From positions 1-64,000 of the IMG/VR virus record IMGVR_UViG_3300037963_004147: 64,000 nt of DNA; one strand, 5' to 3'. This document shows positions 9,154 through 17,978 of the stretch, piece after piece (the stretch's first letter is position 1; the number at the start of each line of letters is the position of its first letter). Position numbers and translations under genes: made by a program. The notes under the pieces are model-generated. The model searched no databases. It had not been told where the DNA came from and was given only the letters and a program-made list of their open reading frames with translations. The stretch comes from a virus.

Positions 9154-10170
9154 ATGGAAGAATACACAATTGTAGAAAAATACCAACAAGGTAAAGACAA
9201 AACTATTGCAATAAGACCTTACTTTAACGCTGATAAAGAAAATATGGGTCTTGAAAATTATGGAATGTCACTTCATGATGGAGTATGGCATGAAGAAAGT
9301 TTAGCATGTTTAGAAATGAATGGTGTTAAAAGATATGTTACAGGACTAAATGAATTTGCACCAGAAGTTAAAAGATTATCTCCTGGTGAAAAAGAGATTA
9401 AAGTTAAAGAGATTAGGGGTGTTGTTGCACAACTAGAAGCTGAACTTGCAGCTAATATTATTGATCCAGAAGATAAAGACTTTTGGAACAAGGTTAATTT
9501 ACTTAAACCAGATAATGATAAATTTTGGTCAAAAATTAGTTTACGTTGTGGTAATGATCCTGTGTATTTAGATCCTGCTAAAGACCCGTATGATTTAATT
9601 AAATTATATGCAATTAATGCGGGTGGATTTTCAATGATATCTAGATCACTTAAAGATGCTAAAAAGAAACCAAATCCAACTAAATTTTATTTAGATCAGC
9701 TAGAAGAAAGTGTATCTACAAGAACTGAATATAAAAAGCTTAAGAATAAAGCTCTTGTTGAACTAGAAAAACTTTATGATAAATCATCTACAAAACTAAT
9801 GTATGTTGCAAAAGTTGTTGATGCAGATAGTGTTCAATATACAGAGACTTTATCTAAAGAGATCATATATGAAAACATGGATATGTTTATAAATGGTGAA
9901 GGTACTGAATCTAATAGAAAAAGAGCAGCTCAGTCATTTATTGATGCTTCTAAATCAAAAATGGAAGATTTAAAAATTAGAGCTTTAGTTAAAGATGCAA
10001 TGTTCTATAGATTTATTTTAGCAAAACCATCAGGATGGATTGAAACATTAGATAGTGGTATTAGATTAGGAAAAGTTCCTAGTGAAGTACTAACTTTCTT
10101 AAAGAATCCAGAACATGATGAAATATTAAAAACATTAATGGATAAGGTTGAACCTTATTGGAAATCATAA
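9154..10170 (+). CDS. Structural-module protein, unknown (338 aa)
   Basis: This is a soluble, predominantly helical protein rich in Lys and Glu, without membrane segments, signal peptide or recognisable catalytic motifs. It is preceded by its own regulatory-looking region (hairpin, palindrome, -7-like box) and an A-rich leader (AATTAAAACCAAACAAAA). Four bases separate its stop from the ring-type gene downstream, so the two are translated together. The interrupted alternation of charged helices around residues 90-250 suggests an assembly or connector component. No family recognised; it could be a head-completion or internal head protein. Confidence 0.6.
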   Translation: MEEYTIVEKYQQGKDKTIAIRPYFNADKENMGLENYGMSLHDGVWHEESLACLEMNGVKRYVTGLNEFAPEVKRLSPGEKEIKVKEIRGVVAQLEAELAANIIDPEDKDFWNKVNLLKPDNDKFWSKISLRCGNDPVYLDPAKDPYDLIKLYAINAGGFSMISRSLKDAKKKPNPTKFYLDQLEESVSTRTEYKKLKNKALVELEKLYDKSSTKLMYVAKVVDADSVQYTETLSKEIIYENMDMFINGEGTESNRKRAAQSFIDASKSKMEDLKIRALVKDAMFYRFILAKPSGWIETLDSGIRLGKVPSEVLTFLKNPEHDEILKTLMDKVEPYWKS

Positions 10171-10174
10171 TTAA

Positions 10175-10882
10175 ATGGATAACTCAACGGTAAAAATAAA
10201 ACTTCAGCAAAGATTAAATAAATTATCTAGTAATGACTATGATAATATAGAAGATTGGCAAGTAACAGAAGCTTTTAATAAAGCTGCTGTGGAATGGTCT
10301 AGAAGACAATTACATGGTGGAAATATTTATAAAGAAGGCGATGAATTCTCAAAAAGAAGGATTGATGATATGCAAGTTTTATTAAGAGAATTACCGTTAA
10401 CTGGTGTTCAGAATGATGATTATTTTGAAACAACAAATTTTCCAATAGATGAATATCTTGAGTTCAAAAGAGTAACCACAAAAGCTAAAGATGAATGTTG
10501 CCCAGATCCAAGGACAATGACAGTATATTTAGCTGAGGAGGCAAATGTAAATCAAATATTAAGAGATCCTTTAAAGAATCCTAATTTTGATTGGGCAGAA
10601 ACCTTTTGTACTATACTTGGAAATAAAATTAGAATATACAAAAATAAAGATTTTAGCATTGTTGAACCGGTCTTAACTTACTATAAAAGACCTACATACA
10701 TACAATTTGCAAATGTTTTAGATCCATACTCTGGAACTGTTTCTCCTGTAGATGTTGAATCAGACTTCAAAGATGATATTGTAGAATTAATATTAGATGA
10801 AGCTGCTGCAATTATATCAGGTGATATTGATAACTATAACCAAATGCAAAGAGATCAGCAAGCTGCAGAAAGATCAAATTAA
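10175..10882 (+). CDS. Putative head-tail ring (connector) protein 1
   Basis: The N-terminal segment, with KIKLQQRLNKLSSNDYDNI (residues 7-25) followed by an AFNKAAVEWSRRQLHG helix, matches a pattern I associate with ring/connector proteins of Bacteroidota podoviruses, which stack below the portal as adaptor-like helical bundles. Around residues 95-190 comes a beta-rich part (NKIRIYKNKDFSIVEPVLTY), then a C-terminal helix containing DDIVELILDEAAAII. The same architecture (N-terminal helices, beta region, C-terminal helix) recurs in the proteins at 19813 and 21596. It lies four bases after its upstream neighbour. The assignment is by pattern recognition, not alignment. Confidence 0.65.
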   Translation: MDNSTVKIKLQQRLNKLSSNDYDNIEDWQVTEAFNKAAVEWSRRQLHGGNIYKEGDEFSKRRIDDMQVLLRELPLTGVQNDDYFETTNFPIDEYLEFKRVTTKAKDECCPDPRTMTVYLAEEANVNQILRDPLKNPNFDWAETFCTILGNKIRIYKNKDFSIVEPVLTYYKRPTYIQFANVLDPYSGTVSPVDVESDFKDDIVELILDEAAAIISGDIDNYNQMQRDQQAAERSN

Positions 10883-10902
10883 TATTTGTTAATTCAAAAA
10901 AC

Positions 10903-10923
10903 TTTTGTATATTATAGTGTATT
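10903..10923 (+). promoter_or_regulatory. Candidate phage promoter, copy A
   Basis: TTTGTATATTATAGTGTATT lies 41 bases before the ATG of a presumed abundant virion protein. It differs by one base from the element just before 32397 and by a one-base insertion plus minor changes from that before 12624. Near-identity of 20 bases in three separate intergenic positions argues for a shared promoter rather than chance AT-richness. Confidence 0.6.
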
Positions 10924-10964
10924 ACAAATACAAACAATTATATATAACTTTTAAATTTTAAAAA

Positions 10965-12509
10965 ATGGCTTATTTTAATCACGCTTTTAAAAAGAGTTTC
11001 CTAGTTGACGGAACAGTCACAGCTGGTGGAACTGCAACATCTGCTCTTGGAGCAGGAAAGTTGGCTATTATTGACGGATCTGATTGGGAAGTTGATACAA
11101 TAGCTAACATATCAAATGCCGGTAACTTAGCTTACTTAGTAGGTGGTAGTTACAGACAATCTGATACTATTGGTAATAACCCAGGACACGGAGGGTATGC
11201 TGAATCAATTAAATCAAAAGGTATCAACCTAAGATATCTTCATAGATTAGGAATTTCTAAATGTGAAGAAGGTTCTGCTGCTACATCTGAAATTTGTGTA
11301 GCTTCTGATTGTGCTCCTTGTGGACAAAACTTATTTGTACGTATTGACGTTAAAGGTTCTCCTGCATTACGTTTCTTAAATCACAATGCTTATGCAATTG
11401 GTGATAGTTCAGGTGATGCTGCCGCTAACGGTGGACCACTTCCAGGACTTTGCTGTACTGGTCAAACTAATGCTGGTGATCCTCAGACACATTTAGATCC
11501 AGCTATGGCTCTTGCTGCTGCTATGCAAATGGTATTGGCAGATCCAATTATCAAACCTTTTGTTAGAGAAGGTGTTGATTCTGCTGCTGGTATTCCTATT
11601 GATCTTGAGAATATTTCTGGTACTGCTGCAGCATATACACCAAGTACAACATTTACTGCTGTTGCTACTTCTGCATCAGCTTCTGGTACAGGTGCTACTG
11701 TAACAGTTGTAATTGATGGTGCTGGTACAATAGATACAATCACATTTGATTCTGCTGCTGGTGCTGCTAAAGATTATGTAGTTGGTGAAACTCTTACAGT
11801 ATTAGGAACTGCACTAGGTGGTGCTTCTCCTGCTAATGATGTTACATTTGATGTTAAAACTCTTGCTTCATCAGGATTTGGTATAAAAGTAACAACATCT
11901 GGTGTTGATGCTTACTATTCAATTGATCAAATTCTTAATGGTGGGTATACTGCATCAACTGATCCAGTTGATGATGAAGTTTCAGCTTGTGCAACTGTAG
12001 AAGGTGCTTATGTAGAAACTCAGTTTGGTGATTGTTCATTTGATACTAGAGATTTTTACGGGAAAGAGCCTGTAAGTATTATTACTTCTCTTTTAGATGA
12101 GACTGGTGATCCATGTAATGATTGTGGTGTTGTTACTAATACTCCTGGTTTAATGCGTCAAACTTCTGGTGAGACAGTTATTAGAGAGTTATTATTAACT
12201 GAATCATACATGCAAAATCCATTTAATCAAGGAAACAGAGATTCTTCTAGAATCCGTGAAATTGAAGGATTTGATCCTATCTTAGCTGCAATTGATAGAT
12301 CAGCTTTATACAAGGTATATTATTTACAACACAGTGTTCCAAGATGGAATAACCCAACTGGTGTATTTGATAATGATCAATACTTATACCAAGTGTTTGT
12401 AAAATGTTCTGACAATGCGGCTAACACAGCAATGACTACAATGTGGAATGCAATTTCTGCACAAGCCGATGCTATGAATAACCCAGTAAGCGTAGAAACA
12501 GACATATAA
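10965..12509 (+). CDS. Abundant structural protein with inserted decoration-type domain
   Basis: This 514-residue protein has the same capsid-like, C-ending codon bias as the major capsid gene and its own candidate promoter and terminator, so it is probably made in large amounts. It is rich in Ala, Gly, Ser and Thr and has cysteine clusters (CEEGS...EICVASDCAPCG near residues 98-120; LPGLCCTGQ near 165). Residues about 218-302 form a separable beta-rich segment (SGTGATVTVVIDGAGTIDTI ... VGETLTV) similar to a decoration module seen in many marine phage virion proteins; the flanking sequence reads as one continuous domain. Candidates are an auxiliary capsid/head-fibre protein or a tail-tube-like protein. 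I cannot decide between them from sequence. Confidence 0.65.
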   Translation: MAYFNHAFKKSFLVDGTVTAGGTATSALGAGKLAIIDGSDWEVDTIANISNAGNLAYLVGGSYRQSDTIGNNPGHGGYAESIKSKGINLRYLHRLGISKCEEGSAATSEICVASDCAPCGQNLFVRIDVKGSPALRFLNHNAYAIGDSSGDAAANGGPLPGLCCTGQTNAGDPQTHLDPAMALAAAMQMVLADPIIKPFVREGVDSAAGIPIDLENISGTAAAYTPSTTFTAVATSASASGTGATVTVVIDGAGTIDTITFDSAAGAAKDYVVGETLTVLGTALGGASPANDVTFDVKTLASSGFGIKVTTSGVDAYYSIDQILNGGYTASTDPVDDEVSACATVEGAYVETQFGDCSFDTRDFYGKEPVSIITSLLDETGDPCNDCGVVTNTPGLMRQTSGETVIRELLLTESYMQNPFNQGNRDSSRIREIEGFDPILAAIDRSALYKVYYLQHSVPRWNNPTGVFDNDQYLYQVFVKCSDNAANTAMTTMWNAISAQADAMNNPVSVETDI

Positions 12510-12533
12510 AATATCTAAATATATGCTAATAAG

Positions 12534-12569
12534 GAAAAGGTGAGATATTAAGTCTTGCCTTTTCTTTTT
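12534..12569 (+). terminator. Rho-independent terminator
   Basis: GAAAAGGTGAGA (12534-12545) pairs with TCTTGCCTTTTC (12553-12564), including two G-T pairs, around a seven-base loop and is followed by five T residues. It closes the single-gene unit that starts at 10965. Confidence 0.82.
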
Positions 12570-12583
12570 ATATTCCATCTTTT

Positions 12584-12604
12584 TTTTGTATATTATTAAT
12601 GTAT
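12584..12604 (+). promoter_or_regulatory. Candidate phage promoter, copy B
   Basis: TTTTGTATATTATTAATGTAT lies directly after a terminator and 19 bases before the ATG at 12624. It matches copies A (10903) and C (32377) apart from one extra base in the middle. Its place between a terminator and a start codon is where a promoter is required. Confidence 0.6.
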
Positions 12605-12623
12605 ATCTATAAAATTATATTCT

Positions 12624-13178
12624 ATGGCTGATAAGCATAAATTGAGTTTAGAAGTTCCTACAGTTGCAGATTGTACAATATTATCTGTAAATGATACTAG
12701 TCAATATACGCCTTTATTACCTGTAGACTGTCCCGAACTATTAATAACTGTTCCAGGATTTAATTCTCCTGCCCTTATTTCCGTTACCCAAGATTTTAGT
12801 TTAAATCTAGTTGCATGCAACTTAGGTGTTCAAACTGTAGATTGTGGTACAACAAATACAGATTTACCAGATGGTGTTTATATTATAAAATATAGTGTAG
12901 CACCTAATGATGAAGTATTTGTAGAATATAATCATCTTAGAATTACTAAAATTCTTAATCTTTATCATGAAGTTTTATGTGGTTTACATGTAGATACATG
13001 CGAGCCTTCATCAGAGAGATGGGAATTAATAGGTGAAATTCATTATATAAGAACCTTAATAGATGCAGCTGTATCTCAGGTTGAATATTGTTGTTCACCA
13101 ACAAAGGGTATGGATATGTATAATTATGCTTTAAAAAGATTACAAAAGATATTATGCTTAACATCCTCTAATTGTTAA
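12624..13178 (+). CDS. Cysteine-containing structural protein, unknown (184 aa)
   Basis: The first roughly 110 residues have a beta-sandwich-like alternation (PLLPVDCPELLITVPGF, then VYIIKYSVAPNDEVFVEYN), and the last roughly 70 are helical with a cluster of cysteines (VEYCCSPTKG, ILCLTSSNC). Nine or so cysteines in 184 residues are far more than in the head proteins upstream. It is the first gene of a new transcription unit running into the large adhesin-like gene at 13636. A small tail or fibre-base protein, perhaps an adaptor or chaperone for the adhesins, is a reasonable guess. No family recognised. Confidence 0.55.
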   Translation: MADKHKLSLEVPTVADCTILSVNDTSQYTPLLPVDCPELLITVPGFNSPALISVTQDFSLNLVACNLGVQTVDCGTTNTDLPDGVYIIKYSVAPNDEVFVEYNHLRITKILNLYHEVLCGLHVDTCEPSSERWELIGEIHYIRTLIDAAVSQVEYCCSPTKGMDMYNYALKRLQKILCLTSSNC

Positions 13179-13199
13179 AAAAATTTTAAAACCAAATAT

Positions 13200-13367
13200 A
13201 TGAACTGTGTTTATTGCGGAAAAGGATTTAGCTGCGGTTGCCAGAGAACAAGAACACCAGATGGTAAACCCATACATAAGTCTTGTTTAACAGCATATAA
13301 TAATAGCAAAAAAGCAAAAGTGGATCCTTTAACGGCAAAGATTAATAAAGCAAAAAGAAACTTTTAA
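13200..13367 (+). CDS. 55-residue zinc-ribbon-like protein
   Basis: This very short gene fills the gap between two others: ATG at 13200, TAA at 13365-13367, and the next gene's GTG starts at the following base. The product begins MNCVYCGKGFSCGCQRTRT and continues to HKSCLTAYN before a lysine-rich tail. Cys3, Cys6, Cys12 and Cys14, plus the later His-x2-Cys, could coordinate one zinc ion. The A-rich leader (AAAATTTTAAAACCAAATAT) is like those of its neighbours. Tight packing, a sensible composition and a plausible metal site support a real gene; the function is unknown, possibly nucleic-acid or protein binding. Confidence 0.7.
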   Translation: MNCVYCGKGFSCGCQRTRTPDGKPIHKSCLTAYNNSKKAKVDPLTAKINKAKRNF

Positions 13368-13595
13368 GTGGATAGTAATAAAAAAATAGGGTTAGAAACA
13401 GAATTTGCTAATGCATCTTACCAAGATTTTAAAGCAAAAAGGTTTGGATTAACACCATGTTGTTATTCTGATTTACAATTAATATCTCTTAAAAAAGAGA
13501 TTTGTGATTGGGAAGAATTGCAAGCAGAAGTTTTAACCCCAACAGAAGGTCTAGTTACAAAAATTGTAGACTGTGATACACTTACTGCTAGTTAG
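13368..13595 (+). CDS. Small protein with GTG start (75 aa)
   Basis: The start chosen is GTG at 13368, immediately after the TAA of the 55-residue gene; no ATG is available near the 5' end of this frame. The product is acidic to neutral, mostly helical (LQLISLKKEICDWEELQAEV), with a CC pair near residue 32. The order structural protein - zinc-ribbon peptide - this gene - large adhesin suggests it is a small adaptor or assembly factor for the fibre genes, translated by coupling. I recognise no family. GTG use is unusual here, since nearly all other genes start with ATG. Confidence 0.55.
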   Translation: MDSNKKIGLETEFANASYQDFKAKRFGLTPCCYSDLQLISLKKEICDWEELQAEVLTPTEGLVTKIVDCDTLTAS

Positions 13596-13611
13596 GATAA
13601 ATGAATAAAAA

Positions 13612-13631
13612 TGATTATATTATATATAGAG
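13612..13631 (+). promoter_or_regulatory. Weak promoter-like element before adhesin gene
   Basis: TGATTATATTATATATAGAG lies five bases before the ATG at 13636. It shares the TATATTATA core with the stronger candidate promoters but lacks the TTTG and TGTAT ends. It may be only AT-rich spacer. Confidence 0.2.
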
Positions 13632-13635
13632 AATT

Positions 13636-16600
13636 ATGATACCAACTAATAATAATACACCTTCGCCTTGTAATCCAATTTCTTCAAATTGTGTTATATG
13701 GCAGGGTCCGGATATTTCATGTATTAACTTATGCAATGGTGATACAGTAAGTGATGTTGTAGCAGCATTAGCAGAAAAGCTATGCGAAATAATTGATCAG
13801 GCATGTGCTTGTGATCCAGATTTAACTGGTTTAGAACTTAAATGTGCATTACCTCAAGCAGGTATGCCAGACACATTTGTTGAAACATTACAAGCTATTA
13901 TAGATTATATGTGTAATATTACTCCTGGTAGTAGTGATGTAGTTGTAGTTGAATTACCTCCATGTTTAAGATATACAGATAACCTTGGAAATATTGTTTC
14001 TCAACTACCATTAACAGACTGGGCGGATCTTGTAAATAATAAGATATGTGATATAATTAATGCAATTAGTATTATAAATCAAAATATTACAAATCTTGAA
14101 AATAGAGTTGCTATATTAGAATCATGCGTTCTTCCATGTACTCCAGCTCAAGCTCCTGACTTTGATATTATACCACAATGTATATTACCTTCTACAACTG
14201 CTGTACCTGTATCTACATTAGTTCTTGCTATTGAAATAGCTTTTTGTAACTTAAGAGATGTTGTAGGAACTGTCACTGAAGTAACGTCTGCAATTGCAGC
14301 ACAATGTTTAACACCAACAATGTCTTCATTATCCGGAAGTGGGGCAAATTATGGATCTCTTCCTGGATGGATTATGACACCTAATACTTTAGCTGGTTCA
14401 CATATAAATCAATGGATTGCTATTTGTGATTTATATACAGCAGTTTCAGATATACAACAAAACTGTTGTGATGATTCTGGATGTGATGGTGTTGACTTTA
14501 AGTATAGTTATATATTAGAAGATTCTAACGGTGATGGTATTCCGGATGCTTTAAAACTTGGATTTTCAGGATCAACTATACCTGTAGGATATGCTGATTG
14601 TGGTGGAACAACAACAATAACAGTGACAGATGCTGCTGGGCAAACAGTAAGTCAAAATGCTATTATTACTACTTTAGCATCTTCAGGTGCTTATGTTAGT
14701 ATTGCATTGGGAACTTTAAATGTATTATCTTCACTTACAGTTTCAATACCTTTTTGTGTAACCAATGGTACTAATCAATGTGCAGATACACAATCATTAA
14801 TAATTCCTGGTAATGTTCCATGTCCTACCCTTATAGTAACTCAAGCAGCAACAGATATTATAACTAGTTGGACATCTCCAATAAGTGCTGGTTCTACATT
14901 TGAAATTGATGCTGTAGATTCTTTATCTGGTGTTTCATTAGGTTCAGCAACTATAAATGCTCTAGGTGGTATGAATACTTATAATCATACTTTTGCAGGT
15001 GCATCACCCGGAAGTACATATATTATAAGTTTAAATATTATAGTAAATGGAGCAATAACAGCTTGTCCTCCTGTAACAATTACCATGAATGGAGATTTAT
15101 GTAGTGATTTAGAAGTAACATCTTTAAGTGTTGGTGCTCCTAGTCCAACAGATAGAATGTACTTAGGTTTATATGATGATGGAGTAACTGTATCTAGATA
15201 TTATTATGACTATAGTACTTTTGGTTTTGAAGTTATTAAACGAGAAGATATTGCTGGTTCAGTACCGTGTGAATCTGTAAGTTTAACTAATCAATCAATG
15301 AATACAGGAACAGGTGAAATTACAGTTACAGTAACATATAATGATGCTTCTCCTGTAAGTTGTGAATTATCATATAGTTCTGATGGTGTAACTTACTCAG
15401 CTCCTGCAACAGGTGCGGATGGTGTAAGAACACTAGCTACCGGAATTACTTCAGGATCTGTTTATTTAAAAGCACAACAAACATGTACTGGTCCAATAGA
15501 AGGTTTACCTACAATCATGAGATATGATTTTAATACAGGTACATGGATGGTATTACAATCTCCTGCAGATTGTCAATCATCACATATTCTTGCAGCATGT
15601 CCTTCAGGTCAAGAAGTTAGTAGATTAACTTTAGAATGTGGTTTAAATACATATACAACTCCTGGAGCATCTGCACAGTCATGGTGGTTCTATGTAGGAA
15701 AAAGAACTGTAGGTCCTGGCATAATGAGATATATTTATGCTTCATGGGATAATGCAACTAGTACGGTAAGAAGTGTTGTTGAGTGTTGTGCTTGTCCAAC
15801 ATTTATATTATCAGATAAGATTCAAGCATTGTGCGGTGAAGCTGGAGATGCTGTTGAAATAACATTCCCATATGTATTGGGTGGTGGCATTCCTGATTTT
15901 ACTTTAGGACCTGGTCCAGTATTAGGTGGTGTAGTACAAGATGCAACGCAAAAGAATAAGTTTACTTATACATCAGCGGGAGTTGCTACTTCTGATAATT
16001 ACGCAGATACATTCCAAGTACAGCTTCAACCAACTATTCCAGGAACTGAGGGATGTGGAGTATATCAATTAACAGCACAAGTTGGAATGGTTAATTGCGG
16101 TGTTACATTAAAATATACAGCTCAGCCAATATTTGCTTTTATAAATACAAATAGTTTTACACCTACTGAAGGTGGTATGATAAAACAAGGATTAATTCAA
16201 TTAGCTGCCGATTGGGCTGTAGACTTTGGATATTCTGGTAGTGTTTATTTTATTCCAATGGATGAAACAAACTGGTTAGGATATAGTCAAAAAATTGTAG
16301 AAGATGGTTCTAGTTATGTTAATCCTGTAGATCCTTTATGGGATGCAATGAAATCATTACCAAGTTCTTGGACAGGTGGTGCATCTATATATAAAAATGC
16401 AGCATGTGTAATTATATTTTCAAATGGTTCTGAAGGTGTGTATCATGATGCAACAATAGCTGCTGGATTTGGAGCAGGTGTAACTGCACAACCAACATCT
16501 CAATATAAAGCTGATTATGATGCTCATCTTGACATGTTAAATGGTACTGCTTTAAGTGCTTGGGCAATAGGTCAGGGTATTTCAAGTCCTCAGTTTCCAG

Positions 16601-17283
16601 ATGGTTTATCAACAATCCTTTATCCAATGGCTGTTGCAAACTCTGCAGGTGCTGATACTGCAAATTTATTGCAAATGATGGCTGCATATACATCTGAAAC
16701 AATTCCTGCTGCTAAATATGGTATTAAAACTTTACCAGATCTTACTAACTATTTATTACAAGGTCTTTCTCCAGGTAATCCATATGCAGGAGCACCTACT
16801 ATAGTTGGTAACTTTACATCTCAATTATATAGAACAGAAGATGGTGGAGGTGCAACAATATCTGGAATGCTTGCATTACTAAGTCAAGAAAAGAATAATA
16901 AAATTCTAAATGAAATAAATACAAATAGCAATGCTCAATTTAAAGAAACATTGACAAGAGCTATAAAGAGTTGTGGTGATGCATTTACTGCAGATCCTTT
17001 ACCAACATCAAATTCATATTTAGTAGAATGGTGTAAAAAGACATCAGCCGATAGATATAATGTTACTATACCTGGACATAGTTGTGGTACATTAGCTAAC
17101 GGAACTGTTTTAAAATTAACAAATAATTCAGGAGGAGATTATTCTCCACCAGGTGCTGATGTTTGGCCAGATACAGAAGAACACTGCTTTACAATAATTG
17201 ATAACTGTGATTCAACTGCAGCTTTAGGTACTACTACCATGGGTACTATTCATGTAGATTGTGATGATTGTCTAACGCCTTAA
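13636..17283 (+). CDS. Large cysteine-rich fibre/adhesin-like protein (1215 aa)
   Basis: The N-terminal roughly 60 residues are Cys-rich (SNCVIWQGPDISCINLCNGD, then SDVVAALAEKLCEIIDQ) and look like an attachment module. A short coiled coil follows at about residues 127-155 (IINAISIINQNITNLENRV). Residues 285-700 resemble a string of Ig/Fn3-type beta domains rich in Thr, Ser and Val; DSNGDGIPD at residues 296-304 is a calcium-loop-like motif of the thrombospondin type 3 kind. Residues about 835-1130 form a mixed alpha/beta domain starting AFINTNSFTPTEGG that I cannot place; a degenerate von Willebrand A-like fold is one possibility. The C-terminus again has many cysteines. A surface fibre or receptor-binding role is likely; it shares the N-terminal theme with the gene at 17294. 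Confidence 0.65.
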   Translation: MIPTNNNTPSPCNPISSNCVIWQGPDISCINLCNGDTVSDVVAALAEKLCEIIDQACACDPDLTGLELKCALPQAGMPDTFVETLQAIIDYMCNITPGSSDVVVVELPPCLRYTDNLGNIVSQLPLTDWADLVNNKICDIINAISIINQNITNLENRVAILESCVLPCTPAQAPDFDIIPQCILPSTTAVPVSTLVLAIEIAFCNLRDVVGTVTEVTSAIAAQCLTPTMSSLSGSGANYGSLPGWIMTPNTLAGSHINQWIAICDLYTAVSDIQQNCCDDSGCDGVDFKYSYILEDSNGDGIPDALKLGFSGSTIPVGYADCGGTTTITVTDAAGQTVSQNAIITTLASSGAYVSIALGTLNVLSSLTVSIPFCVTNGTNQCADTQSLIIPGNVPCPTLIVTQAATDIITSWTSPISAGSTFEIDAVDSLSGVSLGSATINALGGMNTYNHTFAGASPGSTYIISLNIIVNGAITACPPVTITMNGDLCSDLEVTSLSVGAPSPTDRMYLGLYDDGVTVSRYYYDYSTFGFEVIKREDIAGSVPCESVSLTNQSMNTGTGEITVTVTYNDASPVSCELSYSSDGVTYSAPATGADGVRTLATGITSGSVYLKAQQTCTGPIEGLPTIMRYDFNTGTWMVLQSPADCQSSHILAACPSGQEVSRLTLECGLNTYTTPGASAQSWWFYVGKRTVGPGIMRYIYASWDNATSTVRSVVECCACPTFILSDKIQALCGEAGDAVEITFPYVLGGGIPDFTLGPGPVLGGVVQDATQKNKFTYTSAGVATSDNYADTFQVQLQPTIPGTEGCGVYQLTAQVGMVNCGVTLKYTAQPIFAFINTNSFTPTEGGMIKQGLIQLAADWAVDFGYSGSVYFIPMDETNWLGYSQKIVEDGSSYVNPVDPLWDAMKSLPSSWTGGASIYKNAACVIIFSNGSEGVYHDATIAAGFGAGVTAQPTSQYKADYDAHLDMLNGTALSAWAIGQGISSPQFPDGLSTILYPMAVANSAGADTANLLQMMAAYTSETIPAAKYGIKTLPDLTNYLLQGLSPGNPYAGAPTIVGNFTSQLYRTEDGGGATISGMLALLSQEKNNKILNEINTNSNAQFKETLTRAIKSCGDAFTADPLPTSNSYLVEWCKKTSADRYNVTIPGHSCGTLANGTVLKLTNNSGGDYSPPGADVWPDTEEHCFTIIDNCDSTAALGTTTMGTIHVDCDDCLTP

Positions 17284-17293
17284 AAATATAAAA

Positions 17294-17854
17294 ATGAATT
17301 GTAATTGTACTAAATGTAGTCCTAGTAAACCTTGCGGATGTAATGATACAGCGTTAACTAATCCATGTACTTATACTGATTGTAGTATAGGTAGTGAAAG
17401 ATGTTCTGATATTCAATGTGCAGAATGTGTAAGTTATTGTGGTACAACATTTCAAATTGGAGGTTTAACGGAAGTAATAAGAATAGAAAAAGGAGAAAGA
17501 TTAGATTCAATTATTCAAAAATTTGCTCTTATGTTAAGTCAAGGTGTAGGAGCTTGTACTGCAAATGATGTTAATCATGCACCTTATAATGTATATGCTA
17601 CAACAATTACTAATAGTAGTATTACTGTTGTTTGGAATGGTGAATCAGCTGTTTCAGCAGGAATTAATGTATACTATGATGATGGTATTACTGGTTATTT
17701 ATTAGCAAATGCAAGTCCAATTGCACTAGGTGTAAATACATTTACTATTCCACTATTAACACCTTCAACAGATTATACTATAAAGCTAACCTCAATTGAT
17801 GGTCTTGGAGGATCTTGCGATAGTGTTGAGCTTATTGTTAGTACAATAGCATAA
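17294..17854 (+). CDS. Small Cys-rich protein with fibronectin type III domain
   Basis: Residues 1-50 are exceptionally cysteine-rich (MNCNCTKCSPSKPCGCND, then CSDIQCAECVSYCG), as in metal-binding or disulfide-knotted caps. Residues 51-80 (IEKGERLDSIIQKFALML) parallel the GDTVSDVVAALAEKL segment of the large upstream adhesin, suggesting a common attachment module. Residues about 95-186 have the strand pattern of a single Fn3 domain (APYNVYATTITNSSITVVW ... LTPSTDYTIKLTSID). It starts 10 bases after the large adhesin stop and ends before a strong terminator, so it closes this operon. It probably is a short fibre, an alternative tip or a decoration protein. Confidence 0.65.
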   Translation: MNCNCTKCSPSKPCGCNDTALTNPCTYTDCSIGSERCSDIQCAECVSYCGTTFQIGGLTEVIRIEKGERLDSIIQKFALMLSQGVGACTANDVNHAPYNVYATTITNSSITVVWNGESAVSAGINVYYDDGITGYLLANASPIALGVNTFTIPLLTPSTDYTIKLTSIDGLGGSCDSVELIVSTIA

Positions 17855-17901
17855 AATTAAACAGAGGTGATAATTTGTTGGTTTTTTATTGCCAAGTTTG
17901 G

Positions 17902-17935
17902 GAAGCTCAGTAAGTACTACTGGGCTTCTTTTTTC
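17902..17935 (+). terminator. Strong Rho-independent terminator after fibre operon
   Basis: GAAGCTCAGT (17902-17911) pairs with ACTGGGCTTC (17919-17928), with one G-T pair, around a seven-base loop, followed by six T residues. It separates the fibre genes from the metallophosphoesterase gene. The rest of the 125-base gap holds nothing I can name. Confidence 0.93.
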
Positions 17936-17978
17936 TATAATAAAATTTTCTTAAATTAGTGAGCCTTAAATTTTTAAC

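Noticed and set aside
11483-11743. Open minus-strand frame of 86 codons
   Set aside because: It lies wholly within the abundant structural gene, mirrors its Ala/Val-rich repeats, and has no leader or partner genes.
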